A stretch of 64,000 nucleotides of DNA. It comes from Rhipidocladum racemiflorum (lineage: Eukaryota > Streptophyta > Magnoliopsida > Poales > Poaceae). Shown one piece after another: positions 18,835-32,700 of the stretch. The stretch is from NCBI GenBank assembly GCA_036346355.1, contig CM070576.1, positions 50,639,712-50,703,711 of the forward strand, read 5' to 3'. The translations under genes were made by a program, and so were the position numbers. Position 1 is the first letter of the stretch; each line of letters starts with the position of its first letter. Under the pieces are notes generated by a model. The model saw only the letters and a list, made by a program, of their open reading frames with translations, did not search any database and was not told the origin of the DNA.

Positions 18835-21800
18835 TGTAATATCCCGAGTATTTCTATACTCAAGCCACTGTACATTTGTACTCAAACGCTGTTCAATAAT
18901 ACACTGTGCTTGTGTATTTCCGTATCTTGAGTGAACATACTTGCTTGGGATCAGAAAGAACCCTTCAACTTAAGTAATTTCGCTCATAAGTAAATTCGAA
19001 TTAGGTTGGGCAAGTGCTTGTGACCCTATTAACTTCCAAATACTTTGGAACAAGTAGTAATCAACCCCGAAGCGTTAGCCGTCCAGGCCCAAGTTCAAAC
19101 GTTCTGGGATGTCCGGAGTATCTGGATCCACACTCGGAGTATCCGGATCCAACCCGGAATGTCCGGACAAAGTCCGGAGTATCCGGATTGGGCGGGCCGA
19201 AGCTTCCAACTCCGGAGTGTCCGACCAATGTCCGAGTGTCCGGGTTAGTGTTACTGAAGACCCTAACCCGAGTCTCGGGTTGAGTCCGAGAGTCCGGTAT
19301 TGGCGTGGGGTTTTGTATAAAAGTCCCATTTCGTGGCTCCCTTCCATTCTTTCTTCTTCTACTTTGGTTTCCCCACTTCCTTGGTGTTCTCTCCACCACC
19401 CCGAGCTCTTCTCCTGGCGAGCCACCGGCCAGGTAACCCTCCCTGCCCTCCCCTGACTCCTCCATCTCGGTGTGCTCCTCCCTAAGCCGTCATTCCCCAT
19501 CCTCCACCCGGGCGTTGCTCCTCCTCCATCTTCCTTGGAGGTAAGCTTTTCTCTTAGGGTTTGATTCATGGGATTCTTGGGTTCTAGAGTCGCTCATGGT
19601 GGGATTAGAACTTAGGTTTGGATTTGGGAGGCTAGGGTTGAACTTGGATTCTAGGGTTTTGGGTGTAGTGGTTCTAGGGTTGAAAATGGATTTGGATTAG
19701 TGAATGTGGTATGCTAGAGTGGTAGATCGGGTAGTAGTAATGTCGATTTAAGAAGTTGTTGGTGTGAGTTAGAGGTTTGGCGGGTTAGCGACGCTTTCGT
19801 GAGAATCGGCTAGCTCTGAGCTCCTTCCGGCTCGCTTAGGTGTACGAAAGTCGTAGATCGGGTCGCGGTGAAGTTGTAGGGAGTGGTAAGGTCTCCGTCT
19901 CTCGCCGAGTTGGACCAAATGCCCTAGGACCGAGTATCCGGCATATGGTCCGGAGTGTCCTGATTGTCCGGAGTATCCGGACGAAACGGTCCGAGTGTCC
20001 GCCTATCCGGATCGTCTGGATGCAAAACCCTGACCGTCCGGTTAGGGCCGTTTCGTCCGGCCGTGTTGTGTTGTCCGAAAAGGCGTCGCTTCTTCAGTGG
20101 TTTCTTGGTTGTACTTCATTCTTGTGTATTGCATGCACTTCATGGTGCATTTAAAACTTTCTTTTGCTAAGTTGTATTTCTTTCGCTGCTTTTGTTGCTT
20201 TGACCGATTAGAGGTTAGCGAGTCCAAGCCGCCGAACAACCCGAGCATCATCCCGGACATCACCGAAGTGCAACCACAAGGCAAGCACCTCCTTTGACCA
20301 TCTTGAAACCTATATTTCACGATGTCTACTTTGATTTCTCAAACTATCTGCATGGTTTATATTCAGTAAATTGCTAGTTTGAGGGAATGGTAGATATACC
20401 TCGATTTGGTGGTTTCCTCAATTAATTCCTCGAGATCATTGATAACCTTAGTAGGGTTAGACAATTTAATAAAATGTCACTTGGGTATAAACGATTTAGT
20501 AATTGCATACGCTTAGACACTGCAATAGAGGTGAGCAAAGTCACCCTACCAAATGCTCAAAATTATGATAAATGTAATTGGTTTGGGAAAAGTTTTGGAA
20601 ATGTGAATCGTAAAGGTATATTGGTAAAAATGTGAAGTGTCTAGTTGGTAATTAGACTTGGCGGGAGGTATAATATGTGCTAGTTAAACATGGTGGCGAT
20701 TGGTTGGCGAGTTAAGTGGAGTTCCCCGCTAGAGTCACTAGGCAAAAATAAAAGGACCCAACTTGTGACGGTTTTGAATTGAACACCGTGCAAACCGCGT
20801 AATGCTGGGATGGGGCAGCCTATTCTAGTACTTGAAGTGTGAGGATAGCCATGCCTGTTGGTAGGTCAAGAGTGGACCTTTTCCTCGTGTTGAGCAAATC
20901 AAGCGCGGTGTGTGTGTCCTCACGACCGCCAGATGCGCCTTCGTGTGTGCGCTTGTACTTTTGGCAGCAGGAATCGCTCCAGCTCATGTTTGTTGATACA
21001 ACGGTGTACGCCTTGCTATGGGGTAATGCCGCTGCCAACACCCGCCGTCGTCACGATGAGTATTCCGTGGCCGCCGAGTGGTGGTTGGCCTCTTTATCGC
21101 CATAGTAGTGGATTTGTCGCCACCGTGCCGTGTGGCTATAACCTCAACGATGGGAAAGAATAGATCATTCTTGTATATCGGATACCTCGTGTATCGCTGC
21201 GGTACCCTGGATGACAGGGATGCAAGTCCGAGTTGTGTTTGGGTAAAGCGCGCAAACTCGCAGAGTATCAAATAATTTAATCGATTAGCCGTGCTCACGG
21301 TTATGAGCAATCTTCTAATCATATCAAGTATAGAGATTTGGTTTGGTTTTGAAAATGAAAATCTATTTCTGAGTCGGTATAAAGTATGTGGTGGAATGGT
21401 ACTTGATGGAATTGTGGATATGTGTATATGATTCTCGATGGGATTATGAGTATGTATGGATGTCGATTCGTATCCCGGCCTAAGTACCATGGATGGTGGC
21501 AAATTGTGGAGCTCGCTTGTTACAGATAATCGTAAATATGTTTTATTCAAACTGCTGTCTTTCAAATTAAGTATTACTTTTCGATGAACTATTTTAAATC
21601 CAAATTTTCTGCAATTAACCCAGTTGTAGAAGCTTTATCCCGTTGAATCAGCCTGCATTTATTTATATTTCCATACACTAAAGTCTTGCGAGTACATACG
21701 TGTACTCACCGCTGTCGCTTAACCCTTTTTCCACAGAGGAAGGTAATGATGATGTCCTGGATGATGGCGAACCCTTTTCTCGCGAGTGTTGCGGCAGAGT

Positions 21801-22163
21801 CCCTCCCTCCACCAAGAGCCTGTGGGGTGGTCGGGCCAAGCACCGCTGGTTGTCTTTCTTTTGTTTCCGCTGCCGCTTTACTTCTTTTGGATTCAGAATG
21901 TACTCGTGTAAGATTTACACCCGCTATGTAAATTACCTTAGTTTATCTTTCGTGCATTGATACTCGGGTTGTGGGTACGCTGATATCGGGCTCGATCCAG
22001 GGATCCAAAGATCGATGCACAGCACCGGGTCCGGTTAAGGGTTCGATCCCGCCGATCGAATTTTTAGGTTCAGATCTTCTGTCGAGGCTTCCTGTTGCTA
22101 TACGGTGCTATACGCTTTGATGAGACGGCAGACAAGACGGTATAGGAAGAGGGGGTCCTCACA
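18835..22163 (+). repeat. LTR 1 of the gypsy array
   Basis: Length is 3,329 bp. A TATAAAAG box lies at 19316-19323, giving a short U3 (~480 bp) and a very long R/U5. Two blocks of TCCGGA-rich repeats occur at about 19105-19300 and 19935-20060. It shares diagnostic variants with LTR 2 (gattcatggg, gaggttagcg) and has private changes around 20340-20370. Confidence 0.9.
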
Positions 22164-25100
22164 GCGCTGGTATCAGAGCCATTGACTGCAGGAGGACTTA
22201 GTTAGCCTGGACGTTAGACTTAGGGACAGATTTTTCTTCTCAAAATTTATTTTGAAGTACAAAACTCTATTTTCAAAGTGTAGAATGCTATTCTTGTCCA
22301 TTCTATAGCTTTTCGCTTATCTACTCTTCAAAATGAATCTGATCTTAATCCAAATTTCAAAATTTGTTTCCTTCTTCTATCTTGTTCAAAAGGATTAAGA
22401 GGAATGCGGTTTTAGCTAAGAATGGGTTAAGGATAGATGTTTGTGGTTGTAATTAGGGGTTATTTGTCGCTTTCCCGAGTTGGTTTTTGAATTGGTTCTT
22501 ATGCTTCTTTGAATGAATGCTTGTAGTGTGTTTGTGTTTATGAGTGCATCCTTTGGGATCAATCATTCTGCACTTGATTTGCACAGTTAGTTGACTCAAC
22601 TGTGCATTTCGTGATGCCTCCCGAAGGAGAATAGTCAGGCGCTTCCAAAGAAATGATGATGCCGAGAGCGTGGCAAAGGCAGATGGGAGCGGGGCCCAAC
22701 AATCGCTGGTCCCTACCGGTGGGTCACCGGGTTCTGGGCCTCGGCTACATGCCCAGAGTGAGGAGCTCCTCCACCTCCTCCTCGCTCCCGATATGGCTGC
22801 ACTCATGTTGGCAGACTCACCATGGAGCCGATGGTCCAGCTGTCCAGTAAGGCAGCAATGCAAGAAGAAGTTAGCCTCGGTTGTCGGAGTTCCAAATAAC
22901 TCGACCGCCGAGCTTTTCTTCAGCTACAGATCCGATGGAGGCAAGAGGATTGGCTTAGCGACATGGAGGGGAAGTTGGAGTTAGTCGGTTGCACCGATGC
23001 GGAGAAGGTTCAAGACACCGCCTACTACCTCCAGTGGACCGGCAGCCTTGCAGTGGAAGCAGCCTGTCAGGCTGTTCGCCTGCAGATCAGGTCACCACAT
23101 GGGCAGAGTTCAAGACCCGCCGCTCCTTCCATGTTCCAATGGGCTTGATCGAGATCAAGAAGCGGGAGTTCTACGACCTTCGCCAGGGTCTATGGCAGTT
23201 GATGGACTACCTCCACCGCTTCAACCATTTGTCACGCTTATGTTGTCGATGAGGTGACCACCGAGGCTAGGAGAGTGACATTGTTCAAGGAGCACCTCAC
23301 CGAGGAGATCCGCTTCCACCACGGCCATGACATTCCTAGCCTGCAGGTCTTGGTGGGCAAGGCCATTAGCATTGAGGATGGCGCCAAGGCGCTTATGGAG
23401 AGCCGCAAGCGCAAGTGGGCAGCTCAATGCCGGGCCAATGGGCGGCGGACCTTCCAGACTCGCACCTTCACTGGGCCTGCCTCCAGCCTTCGGGCCGGGG
23501 CTCAGAGGTCCTGTGGCTTACCTCCTCGCCTCGCCTGCAGTTCTGGCGATCACCTAGCCGCCAAGACAAAGCAGTAGCTTGGGGTCCTAATCCATTTGGC
23601 CATATCACTTGCTTCTCCTCGCGCCGAAGGGGCTACTTCCGCCAAAGGCTGCTTCGAAAGCAGTGCAAGAAGAAATGACAGCTCAAGGAGCATTAGAGAA
23701 GGGGTTCATTCGCCCCAGCTTCTTCTCGGGGCAGCCCGATTCTGCTTGTGAAGAAGAAAGACGGCACTCTTCGCATGTGCGTTGATTAATGGCCGTTGAA
23801 TGAGGTCACTGTCAAGAACAAGTATCCTCTCCCTGATCGATGATTTGTTTGACCAATTAGGCTGAGCTCGAGTTTTCTCCAAAATAGACTTGAGATCCGG
23901 CTATTTTCAGCTCAAGATCCGTCTCGAGGATATCGTGAAGACCGCATTCACCACTCGCCACTGGCCTGCACGAGTACACAGCTTGTTTCGCTTTGGCCTC
24001 ACCAATGCACCACCCACCTTCATGAATCTGATGAACAAAGTCTTTATGGAGTTCCTTGATAGATTTGTGGTGGTGTTCATTGATGACATCCTCATATACT
24101 CTAAGGATGATGATGAGCACGCACTTCACTTGCATATGGTGCTTAGCAAGCTTCGCGAGCATCGCTTGTATGCCAAGTTCAAGAAGTGCGAAGTTCGCTC
24201 AAGCAAGTGGAGTTTCGGGGCATGTCCTGTCGAGAAGGTGGGGTAGCGATTGATCCACGCAAGGTACAAGACGTACTCAATTGGGAGCAGCCCCAAGAAT
24301 GTCCCCGAGATTCGGAGTTTTCTCGGTCTTGCCGGATACTATCGCCGGTTTATCGAGAATTTCTCCAAAATTTCTAAACCATTGTCGCTTACTCAAGAAG
24401 GAGAAGAAATATGAGTGGTCACCTGGTTGTGAGTCCAGCCAGAGTCAAGAATAGACTCACCATCGCACTGTTGTTGGTCCTTCCCGACATTCACAAGAAC
24501 TTCGATGTCTATTGTGATGCATCCCGCCTTGGACTTGGTTGTGTGTTGATGCAGGAGGGCAAAGTGGTTGCTTATGCTTCTCGACGCCTAAAGCCTCATG
24601 AAGCCAATTACCCGACGATGATTTGGAGCTTGCAAATGTTGTTCATGCTCTCAAGTTGTGGCGACATTATCTCGTAGGAAACAGATGTGAGATCTACACC
24701 GACCACAAAAGCTTAAAGTACTTCTTTCGCAGCCAGATCTGAATTTGAGACAAACATTGATGGCTAGAGCTGATCAAAGACTATGATTTGGGTATTCATT
24801 ACCATCCTGGCAAGGCGAATGTGGTTGCAGATGCCTCACGCAAGCCGCACACAGATGAATGCCTTGGGTGTCATTGGCCGCCTCACTGGTTGAAGAGTTT
24901 CAAGCTCAATCTAGAAGTGGTTGAGTATGGTTACGCTTTCGCTTTAGCCGTACAACCCACTCTAGAGTCTCAGATTCAGCAGCTCAACTACAAGATGATG
25001 CTGTGATTGAGATTAGACGCCGCTTGATCGAAAATGGCGCATCTCCGTGTTTTTCTCGTGAAGTCCAATGGGCTGATCTTGCATGGGCAGCAGTGTATGT

Positions 25101-26410
25101 CCTCGATAATGTTGAGATCAAGGGGTTGATCCCGTCGTAAGCTCATGATACTCCTCTCTCGCCCATCCCGGCAGCACCAAGATGTACCAGGACCTTCGCA
25201 GTACCCGTGGCCAGGTATGAAGAAGGAGATCGCGCTCATGTGGCGACATTGTGATGTGTGCCGCGTGTCAAGGCCGAACATCAAAGGCCACCGGATTACT
25301 TCAAATGCCATTGCAGATCCCTCGAGTGGAAGTGGGAAGAGATTGGGATGGATTTTATTACCGGTCTACCGAGGTCCTCCACCGGCCACGACTCTATTTG
25401 GGTGATCATTGACCGTCGACCAAGGTAGCTCATTTCATCCATTCATACCACCTATTCTCGAGCCAAACTAGCGGAACTCTATTTGCGTAACATTGTTCGG
25501 CTCCATGGAGTTCCAAAAGTCATAGTCTCTCGACCGTGGTTCGCAGCTTCACCTCCGCATTTTGGGAGAGTTTGCAGTCCATTCTGGCACTAAGCTATCC
25601 TTCAAGATCGCTTACCATCCCCAAACCGACGGACGAGACGGAAAGGGCAAACCAAATCCTTGAAGACATGCTAAGGGCTTGTGTGCCGTGCTACAAAGAA
25701 GTCGTGGGAGAAATGCTTGCCATTTGTCGAAGTTCTCCTACAACAACAACCATCAAGTCGGTCTTGAGATGTCGCCGAGGCTCTTTATGGCAAGAAGTGC
25801 AGAACACCACTGCTTTTGGTCCGAGGTTGGTGAGAGGCAATTCTTCGGCCAGCCATGATTGAAGAGGCCGAAAGGCAAGTTAGCTTGATTCGAGACCTGG
25901 CCGAGAGAAGCTCACTCGCCGAAGAGCTATGCCGATCGCCGACGCCGCGAGTTGAGTTTTGAGGTGGGTGACTTTGTTTATCTCAAGGTCTCGCCACTCC
26001 GCGGTACTCGCAGATTTCAAGTCCGCTGAAGCTAGCCCCGCGATACATCGGTCCGCTCGGGATTTTTGAGAAGGTTGGTGTTGTGGCTTATCGGCTTGAG
26101 CTACCGCCACATCTTTCTGACATTCACGATGTGTTCCACGTGTCCCAATTGAAGAAGAGTCTTCGGTTCCATCGGAAGTTACCCAATTGGACCATCTTGA
26201 TTTGCACCGATCTTTCAGACGAGAGTATCCAGTCAGTATTCTCGAGACACCGAAGCCACACTCGCAAATGTTATCAAGATGCTCAAGGTCCATGGAGCAA
26301 CCATTCAAGATGAAGCCACGTGGGAGCGTGAAGACCATATTCAGCAGAATACCCCGAATTTCTTCGAGAATTAGCAATCTCGAGGACGAGATTTTTGTAA
26401 GGGGGTAGAC
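22164..26410 (+). pseudogene. Internal region 1: gag-pol remnant
   Basis: Gag starts at an ATG at 22613 after the primer site at 22168, but its frame breaks within a few codons. Recognisable pieces in several frames are gag core (about 22900-23440), degenerate zinc knuckle (near 23610-23670), RT (about 23680-24390, including VVVFIDDILIYSKDDDEHAL), RNase H (about 24480-24850, YCDASRLGLGCVLMQEGK), integrase (about 25170-25880) and a C-terminal domain to 26408. No protease lies between zinc knuckle and RT. At least a dozen short frame changes break the reading frame. Most fall at CG or CHG sites and may be sequencing artefacts. Confidence 0.85.
22168..22180 (+). other. tRNA-iMet primer binding site, array copy 1
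   Basis: TGGTATCAGAGCC lies four bases after the end of LTR 1 and matches the 3' end of initiator tRNA-Met in reverse complement. At the same place copy 2 (29743) reads TGGTATCGAGCC and copy 3 (about 37313) reads TGGTATCGTGAGCC. Confidence 0.88.
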
Positions 26411-29400
26411 TGTAATATCCCGAGTATTTCTATACTCAAGCCACTGTACATTTGTACTCAAACGCTGTTCAATAATACATCAGGCTTGTGTATTTCCGTA
26501 TCTTGAGTGAACATACTTGCTTGGGATCGTAAAGAACCCTTCAACTTAAGTAATTTCGCCATAAGTAAATTCGAATTAGGTTGGGCAAGTGCTTGTGACT
26601 TATTAACTTCCAAATACTTTGGAACAAGTAGTAATCAACCCTGGAAGCTTTAGCCGCCAAGGCCCAAGTTCAAAAGTTCGGGATGTCCGGAGTATCCGGA
26701 TCCACACTGAGTATCCGGATCCAACCCGAATGTCCGGACAAAGTCCGAGTATCCGGATTGGGCTGCCGAAGGCTTCCAACTCCGAGTGTCCGACCAATGT
26801 CCGGAGTGTCCGGTTAGTGTTACTGAAGACCCCAACCCTGAGTCTCCGGTTGAGTCCTGAGAGTCCGTATTGGCGTGGGGTTTTGTATAAAAGTCCCATT
26901 TCGTGGCTCCTTCCATTCTTTCTTCTTCTACTTTGGTTTCCCCACTTCCTTGGTGTTCTCTCCACCACCCCGAAGCTCCTTCTCCGCGAGCCACCGTCGC
27001 AGAACCCTCCCTGCGTTCCTCCCAAGTGACTCCTCCATCTCGGTGTGCTCCTCCCCAAGCCGTCATTCCCCATCCTCCACCCGGCTGCTCCTCCTCCATC
27101 TTCCTTGGAGGTAAGCTTTTCTCTTAGGGTTTGATTCATGGGATTCTTGGGTTCTAGAGTCGCTCATGGTGGGATTAGAACTTAGGTTTGGATTTGGGAG
27201 GCTAGGGTTGAACTTGGATTCTAGGGTTTTGGGTGTAGTGGTTCTAGGGTTGAAAATGGGATTTGGATTAGTGAATGTGGTATGCTAGAGTGGTAGATCG
27301 GGTAGTAGTAATGTCGATTTAAGAAGTTGTTGGTGTGAGTTAGAGGTTTGGCGGGTTAGCGACGTTTTCTCGTAGAATCGGCTAGCTCTGAGCTCCTTCC
27401 GGCTCGCTAGGTGTACGAAAGTCGAGATCGGGTCGCGGTGAAGTTGTAGGGAGTGGTAAGGTCTCCGCCTCTCGCCGAGTTGGACCAAATGCCCTAGGAC
27501 CGGAGTATCCGGCATATGGTCCGGAGTGTCCGGATTGTCCGAGTATCCGGACGTAAACGGTCCGAGTGTCCGCCTATCCGGACCGTCTGGATGCAAAACC
27601 CGATCGTCCGGTTAGGCCGTTTCGTCCGGCCGTGTTGTGTTGTCCGAAAAGGCCGCTTTCTTCAGGGTTTCTTGGTTGTACTTCATTCTTGTGTATTGCA
27701 TGCACTTCATGGTGCATTTAAAACTTTCTTTTGCTAAGTTGTATTTCTTTCGCTGCTTTTGTTGCTTTGACCGATTAGAGGTTAGCGAGTCCAAGCCGCC
27801 TCGAACAACCCGAGCATCATCCCGACATCACCGAAGTGCAACCACAAGGCAAGCACCTCCTTTGACCATCTTGAAACCTATATTTCACGATGTCTACTTT
27901 GATTTCTCAAACTATATGCATTGTTTATATTCAAGAAATTGCTAGTTTGAGGGAATGGTAGATATACCCCGATTTGGTGGTTTCCTCAATTAATTCCTCG
28001 AGATCATTGATAACCTTAGTAGGGTTAGACAATTTAATAAAATGTCACTTGGGTATAAACGATTTAGTAATTGCATACGCTTAGACACTGCAATAGAGGT
28101 GAGCAAAGTCACCCTTACCAAATGCTCAAAATTATGATAAATGTAATTGGTTTGGGAAAAGTTTTGGAAATGTGAATCGTAAAGGTATATTGGTAAAAAT
28201 GTGAAGTGTCTAGTTGGTAATTAGACTTGGCGGGAGGTATAATATGTGCTAGTTAAACATGGTGGCGATTGGTTGGCGAAGTTAAGTGGAGTTCCCGCTT
28301 GAGTCACTAGGCAAAAATATAAGGACCGAACTTGTGACGGTTTTTGAATTGAACACCGTGCAACCGCGCAATGCTGGGATGGGGCAGCCTATTCTAGTAC
28401 TTGAAGTGTGAGGATAGCCATGCCTGTTGGTAGGTCAAGAGTGGACCTTTTCCTCGTGTTGAGCAACAAGCGCGGTGTGTGTCCTCACGACCGCCGTATG
28501 CGCCTTCGTGTGCGCTTGTACTTTTGGCGGCAGGGAATCGCTCCGCTTCATGTTTGTTGATACAACGGTGTACGCCTTGCTATGGGGTAATGCCGCGGCC
28601 AACAATTCGCCGTCGTCACGATGAGTATTCCGTGGGTCGCCGAGTGGTGGTTGGCCTCTTATCGCCATAGTAGTGGATTTGTCGTCACCGGTGCTTGGGG
28701 TGTGGCTATAACCTCAACGATGGGAAAGAATAGATCATTCTTGTATATCGGATACCTCGTATCGCTGCGTGTACCCTGGATGACAGGGATGCAAGTCCGA
28801 GTTGTGTTTGGGTAAAGTGCGCAAACTCTGCAGAGTATCAAATAATTCTAATCGATTAGCCGTGCTCACTGTTATGAGCAATCTTCTCTAATCATATCAA
28901 GTATAGAGATTTGGTTTGGTTTTGAAAATGAAAATCTATTTCGAGTCGGTATAAAGTATGTGGTGGAATGGTACTTGATGGAATTGTGGATATGTGTATA
29001 TGATTCTCGATGGGATTATGAGTATGTATGGATGTCGATTCGTATCCCGATTCGCGACCATGGATGGTGGCATTTGTGGAGCTCGATTGTTACGATAATC
29101 GTAAATATGTTTTATTCAAACTGCTGTCTTTCAAATTAAGTATTACTTTTCGATGAACTATTTTAAATCCAAATTTTCTCGCAATTAACCCAAAGTAGAA
29201 GCTTTATCCTCGTTGAATCAGCCTGCATTTATTTATATTTCCATACACTAAAGTCTTGCGAGTACATACGTGTACTCACCGCTGTCGCTAACCCTTTTCC
29301 ACAGAGGAAGGTAATGATGATGTCCTGGATGATGGCGAACCCCTTTTACTCGCGAAAGTGTTGCGGCCAGAGTCCCTCCCTCCGCCAAGAGTCTGTGGGG

Positions 29401-29738
29401 TGGCTGCCACCGGCCGTTGGTTGTCTTTCTTTTGTTTCACTGCCGCTTTACTTCTTTTGGATTCAGAATGTACTCGTGTAAGATTTACACCCGCTATGTA
29501 AATTACCTTAGTTTATCTTTTCGTGCATTGATACTCGGGTTGTGGGTACGCGATATCGGGCTCATCGATCCAGGGATCCAGATCGGATGCGCATGTGCAC
29601 CGGGTCCGGTTAAGGGTTCGATCCCGCCGATCGAATTTTTAGGTTCAGATCTTCGGTGTCGAGGCTTCCTGTTGTTATACGGTGCTATACGCTACAAGAG
29701 CGGCGACAGACTATGGTATAGGAAGAGGGGTCCTCACA
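26411..29738 (+). repeat. LTR 2 of the gypsy array
   Basis: Length is 3,328 bp, with a TATAAAAG box at 26886-26893. It shares six or more diagnostic variants with LTR 1 against LTRs 3 and 4, yet lacks the changes private to LTR 1. It is preceded by the purine tract of internal region 1. Confidence 0.9.
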
Positions 29739-32700
29739 GCGTTGGTATCGAGCCATTGACTGCAGGAGGACTTAGTTAGCCTCGACGTTAGACTTAGGGA
29801 TGCATTTTTCTTCTCAAAATTTATTTTGAAGTACAAAACTCTATTTTCAAAGTGTAGAATGCTATTCTTGTCAATTCTATAGCTTTTCGCTTATCTACTC
29901 TTCAAAATGAATCTGATCTTAATCCAAATTTCAAAAATTTGTTTCCTTCTTCTATCTTGTTCAAAAGGATTAAGAGGAATGCGGTTTTAGCTAAGAATGG
30001 GTTAAGGATAGTTGTTTGTGGTTGTAATTAGGGTTATTTGTCGCTTTCCTCGAGTTGGTTTTTGAATTGGTTCTTATGCTTCTTTGAATGAATGCTTGTA
30101 GTGTGTTTGTGTTTGTGAGTGCATCCTTTGGGATCAATCATTCTCAAGCACTTTGATTTGCCTGCTTAGTTGACTCAACTGCTGTGCATTTCAGATGCCT
30201 CCCGAAGGAGAATAGCTGAGGCGCTTCCGGTGATGATGTCGAGAGCGTGGCGAAGGCGATGGGAGCGGGGCCCAACGATCGCGGTCCCTACCGGTGGGTC
30301 ACTGGGTTCGATCTCGGCTACATGCCCAGAGTGAGGAGCTCCCTCCACCTCCTCCTGCTCTCCCGATATGGCTGCACTCATGTTGCGGCAGACTCACCAT
30401 GGAGTCGATGGTCCAGCTGTCTGTGGCGAAGAATAGCCAAGAAGAAGAGCTAGCCTCGGTTGTCTGAGTTCCAAATAACTCGACCGCCGAGCTTTTCTTC
30501 AGCTACTGATCCGATGGAGGCAGAGGATTGGCTTAGCGACATGGAGGGGAAGTTGGAGTTAGTCGGTTGCACTGATGCGGAGAAGGTTCAGTACTCCGCC
30601 TACTACCTCCAGGGACCGGCAGCTTCGTGGTGGAGCAGCTTCAGGGTCGTCGCTCGCCTGCAGATCAGTCACCACATGGGCAGAGTTCAAGACCCGCTTT
30701 TCGCTCCTTCCATGTTCCAAATGGGCTTGATCGAGATCAAGAAGCGGGAGTTCTACGACCTTCGCCAGTGGGTCTATGGCGTTGATGGACTACCTCCACC
30801 GCTTCAACCATTTGTCACGCTTATGTTGCCGATGAGGTGACCACCGAGGCTAGGAGAGTGACATTGTTCAAGGAGCACCTCACCGAGGAGATCCGCTTCC
30901 ACCACGGCCATGACATTCCTAGCCTGCAGGTCTTGGTGGGCAAGGCCATTAGCATTGAGGATGGCGCCAAGGCGCTTATGGAGAGCCGCAAGCGCAAGTG
31001 GGCAGCTCGGCCAACAATCGGCGGCGGACCTTCCAGACTCGCACCTTCACTCGGGCCTGCCTCCAGCCTTCGGGCCAGCTCAGAGGTCCTGTGGCTTACT
31101 CTCCTCGCCACGCCCAGAGTTCGTGCGATCACCTAGCCGCCAAGATACAGCTTGGGGTCCCGAATCCATTTGGCCATATCACTTGCTTCTCCTCGCGGCG
31201 GAAGGGCCACTGGCTCTGCTCGAGCAGTGCAAGAAGAATGACAGCTCAAGGAGCGATTAGAGAAGGGTTCATTCGCCCTGGCTTCTTCTCGGGGCAGCCT
31301 GCTGTTTGTGAAGAAGAAAGACGGCACTCTTCGCATGTGCGTTGATTACCTGGCCGTTGAATGAGGTCACTGTCTAAGAACAAGTATCCTCTCCTGGATC
31401 GATGATTTGTTTGACCAATTAGGCGAGCTCGAGTTTTCTCCAAAATAGACTTGAGATCCGGCTATTTTCAGCTCAAGATCCGTCCGGAGGATATCGTGAA
31501 GACCGCATTCACCACTCGCTACGGCCTGCAGACGAGTACACAGCTTGTTTCGTTTGGCCTCACCAATGCACCACCACCTTCATGAACTGATGAACAAAGT
31601 CTTCATGGAGTTCCTTGATAGATTTGTGGTGGTGTTCATTGATGACATCCTCATATACTCTAAGGATGATGATGAGCACGCACTTCACTTGCATATGGTG
31701 CTTAGCAAGCTTCATGAGCATCGCTTGTATGCCAAGTTCGGTAAGTGCGAGTTCGCTCAAGCAAGTGGAGTTTCGGGGCATGTCTGTCGGAAGGTGGGGT
31801 AGCAGGTTGATCCACGCAAGGTACAAGACGTACTCAATTGGGAGCAGCCCCGCAAGAATGTCCCTGAGATTCGGAGTTTTCGGTCTTGCCGGATACTATC
31901 GCCGGTTTATCGAGAATTTCTCCAAAATTTCTAAACCATTGTCACGCTACTCAAGAAGGAGAAGAAATATGAGTGGTCACCTGGTTGTGAGTCCGGCCAG
32001 AGTGAAGAATAGACTCACCATCGCACGATGTTGGTCCTTCCCGACATTCACAAGAACTTCGATGTCTATTGTGATGCATCCCGCCTTGGACTTGGTTGTG
32101 TGTTGATGCAGAGGGCAAAGTGGTTGCTTATGCTTCTCGACACCTAAAGCCTCATGAAGCCAATTACCCGACGATGATTTGGAGCTTGCGGTACCGTTGT
32201 TCATGCTCTCAAGTTGTGGCGACATTATCTCAGAGGAAACAGATGTGAGATCTACACCGACCACAAAAAGCTTAAAGTACTTCTTTTCGCAGCCGATCTG
32301 AATTTGAGACAGCGTCGATGGCTAGAGCTGATCAAAGACTATGATTTGGGTATTCATTACCATCCTGGCAAGGCGAATGTGGTTGCAGATGCCCTCACGC
32401 AAGCTGCACACAAAGGAATGCCTTGGGTGTCATTGGCCGCCTCACTGGTTGAAGAGTTTTAAGCTCAATCTAGAAGTGGTTGAGTATGGTTACGCTTCTG
32501 CTTTAGCCGTACAACCCACTCTAGAGTCTCGATTCAGCAGCTCAACTACAAGATGATGTCTGTGATTGAGATTAGACGCCATTGATCAAAATGGCGCATC
32601 TCCGTGTTTTTCTCGTGAAGTCCAATGGGCTGATCTTGCATGGGCAGCAGGTGTATGTCCTCGATAATGTTGAGATCAAGGGGTTGATCTGTCGAAGCTC

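Noticed and set aside
19105..20062. Regular short TCCGGA repeats considered as a CRISPR-like array
   Set aside because: The units are adjacent or irregularly spaced, have no uniform spacers and lie inside LTRs of a plant retrotransposon.
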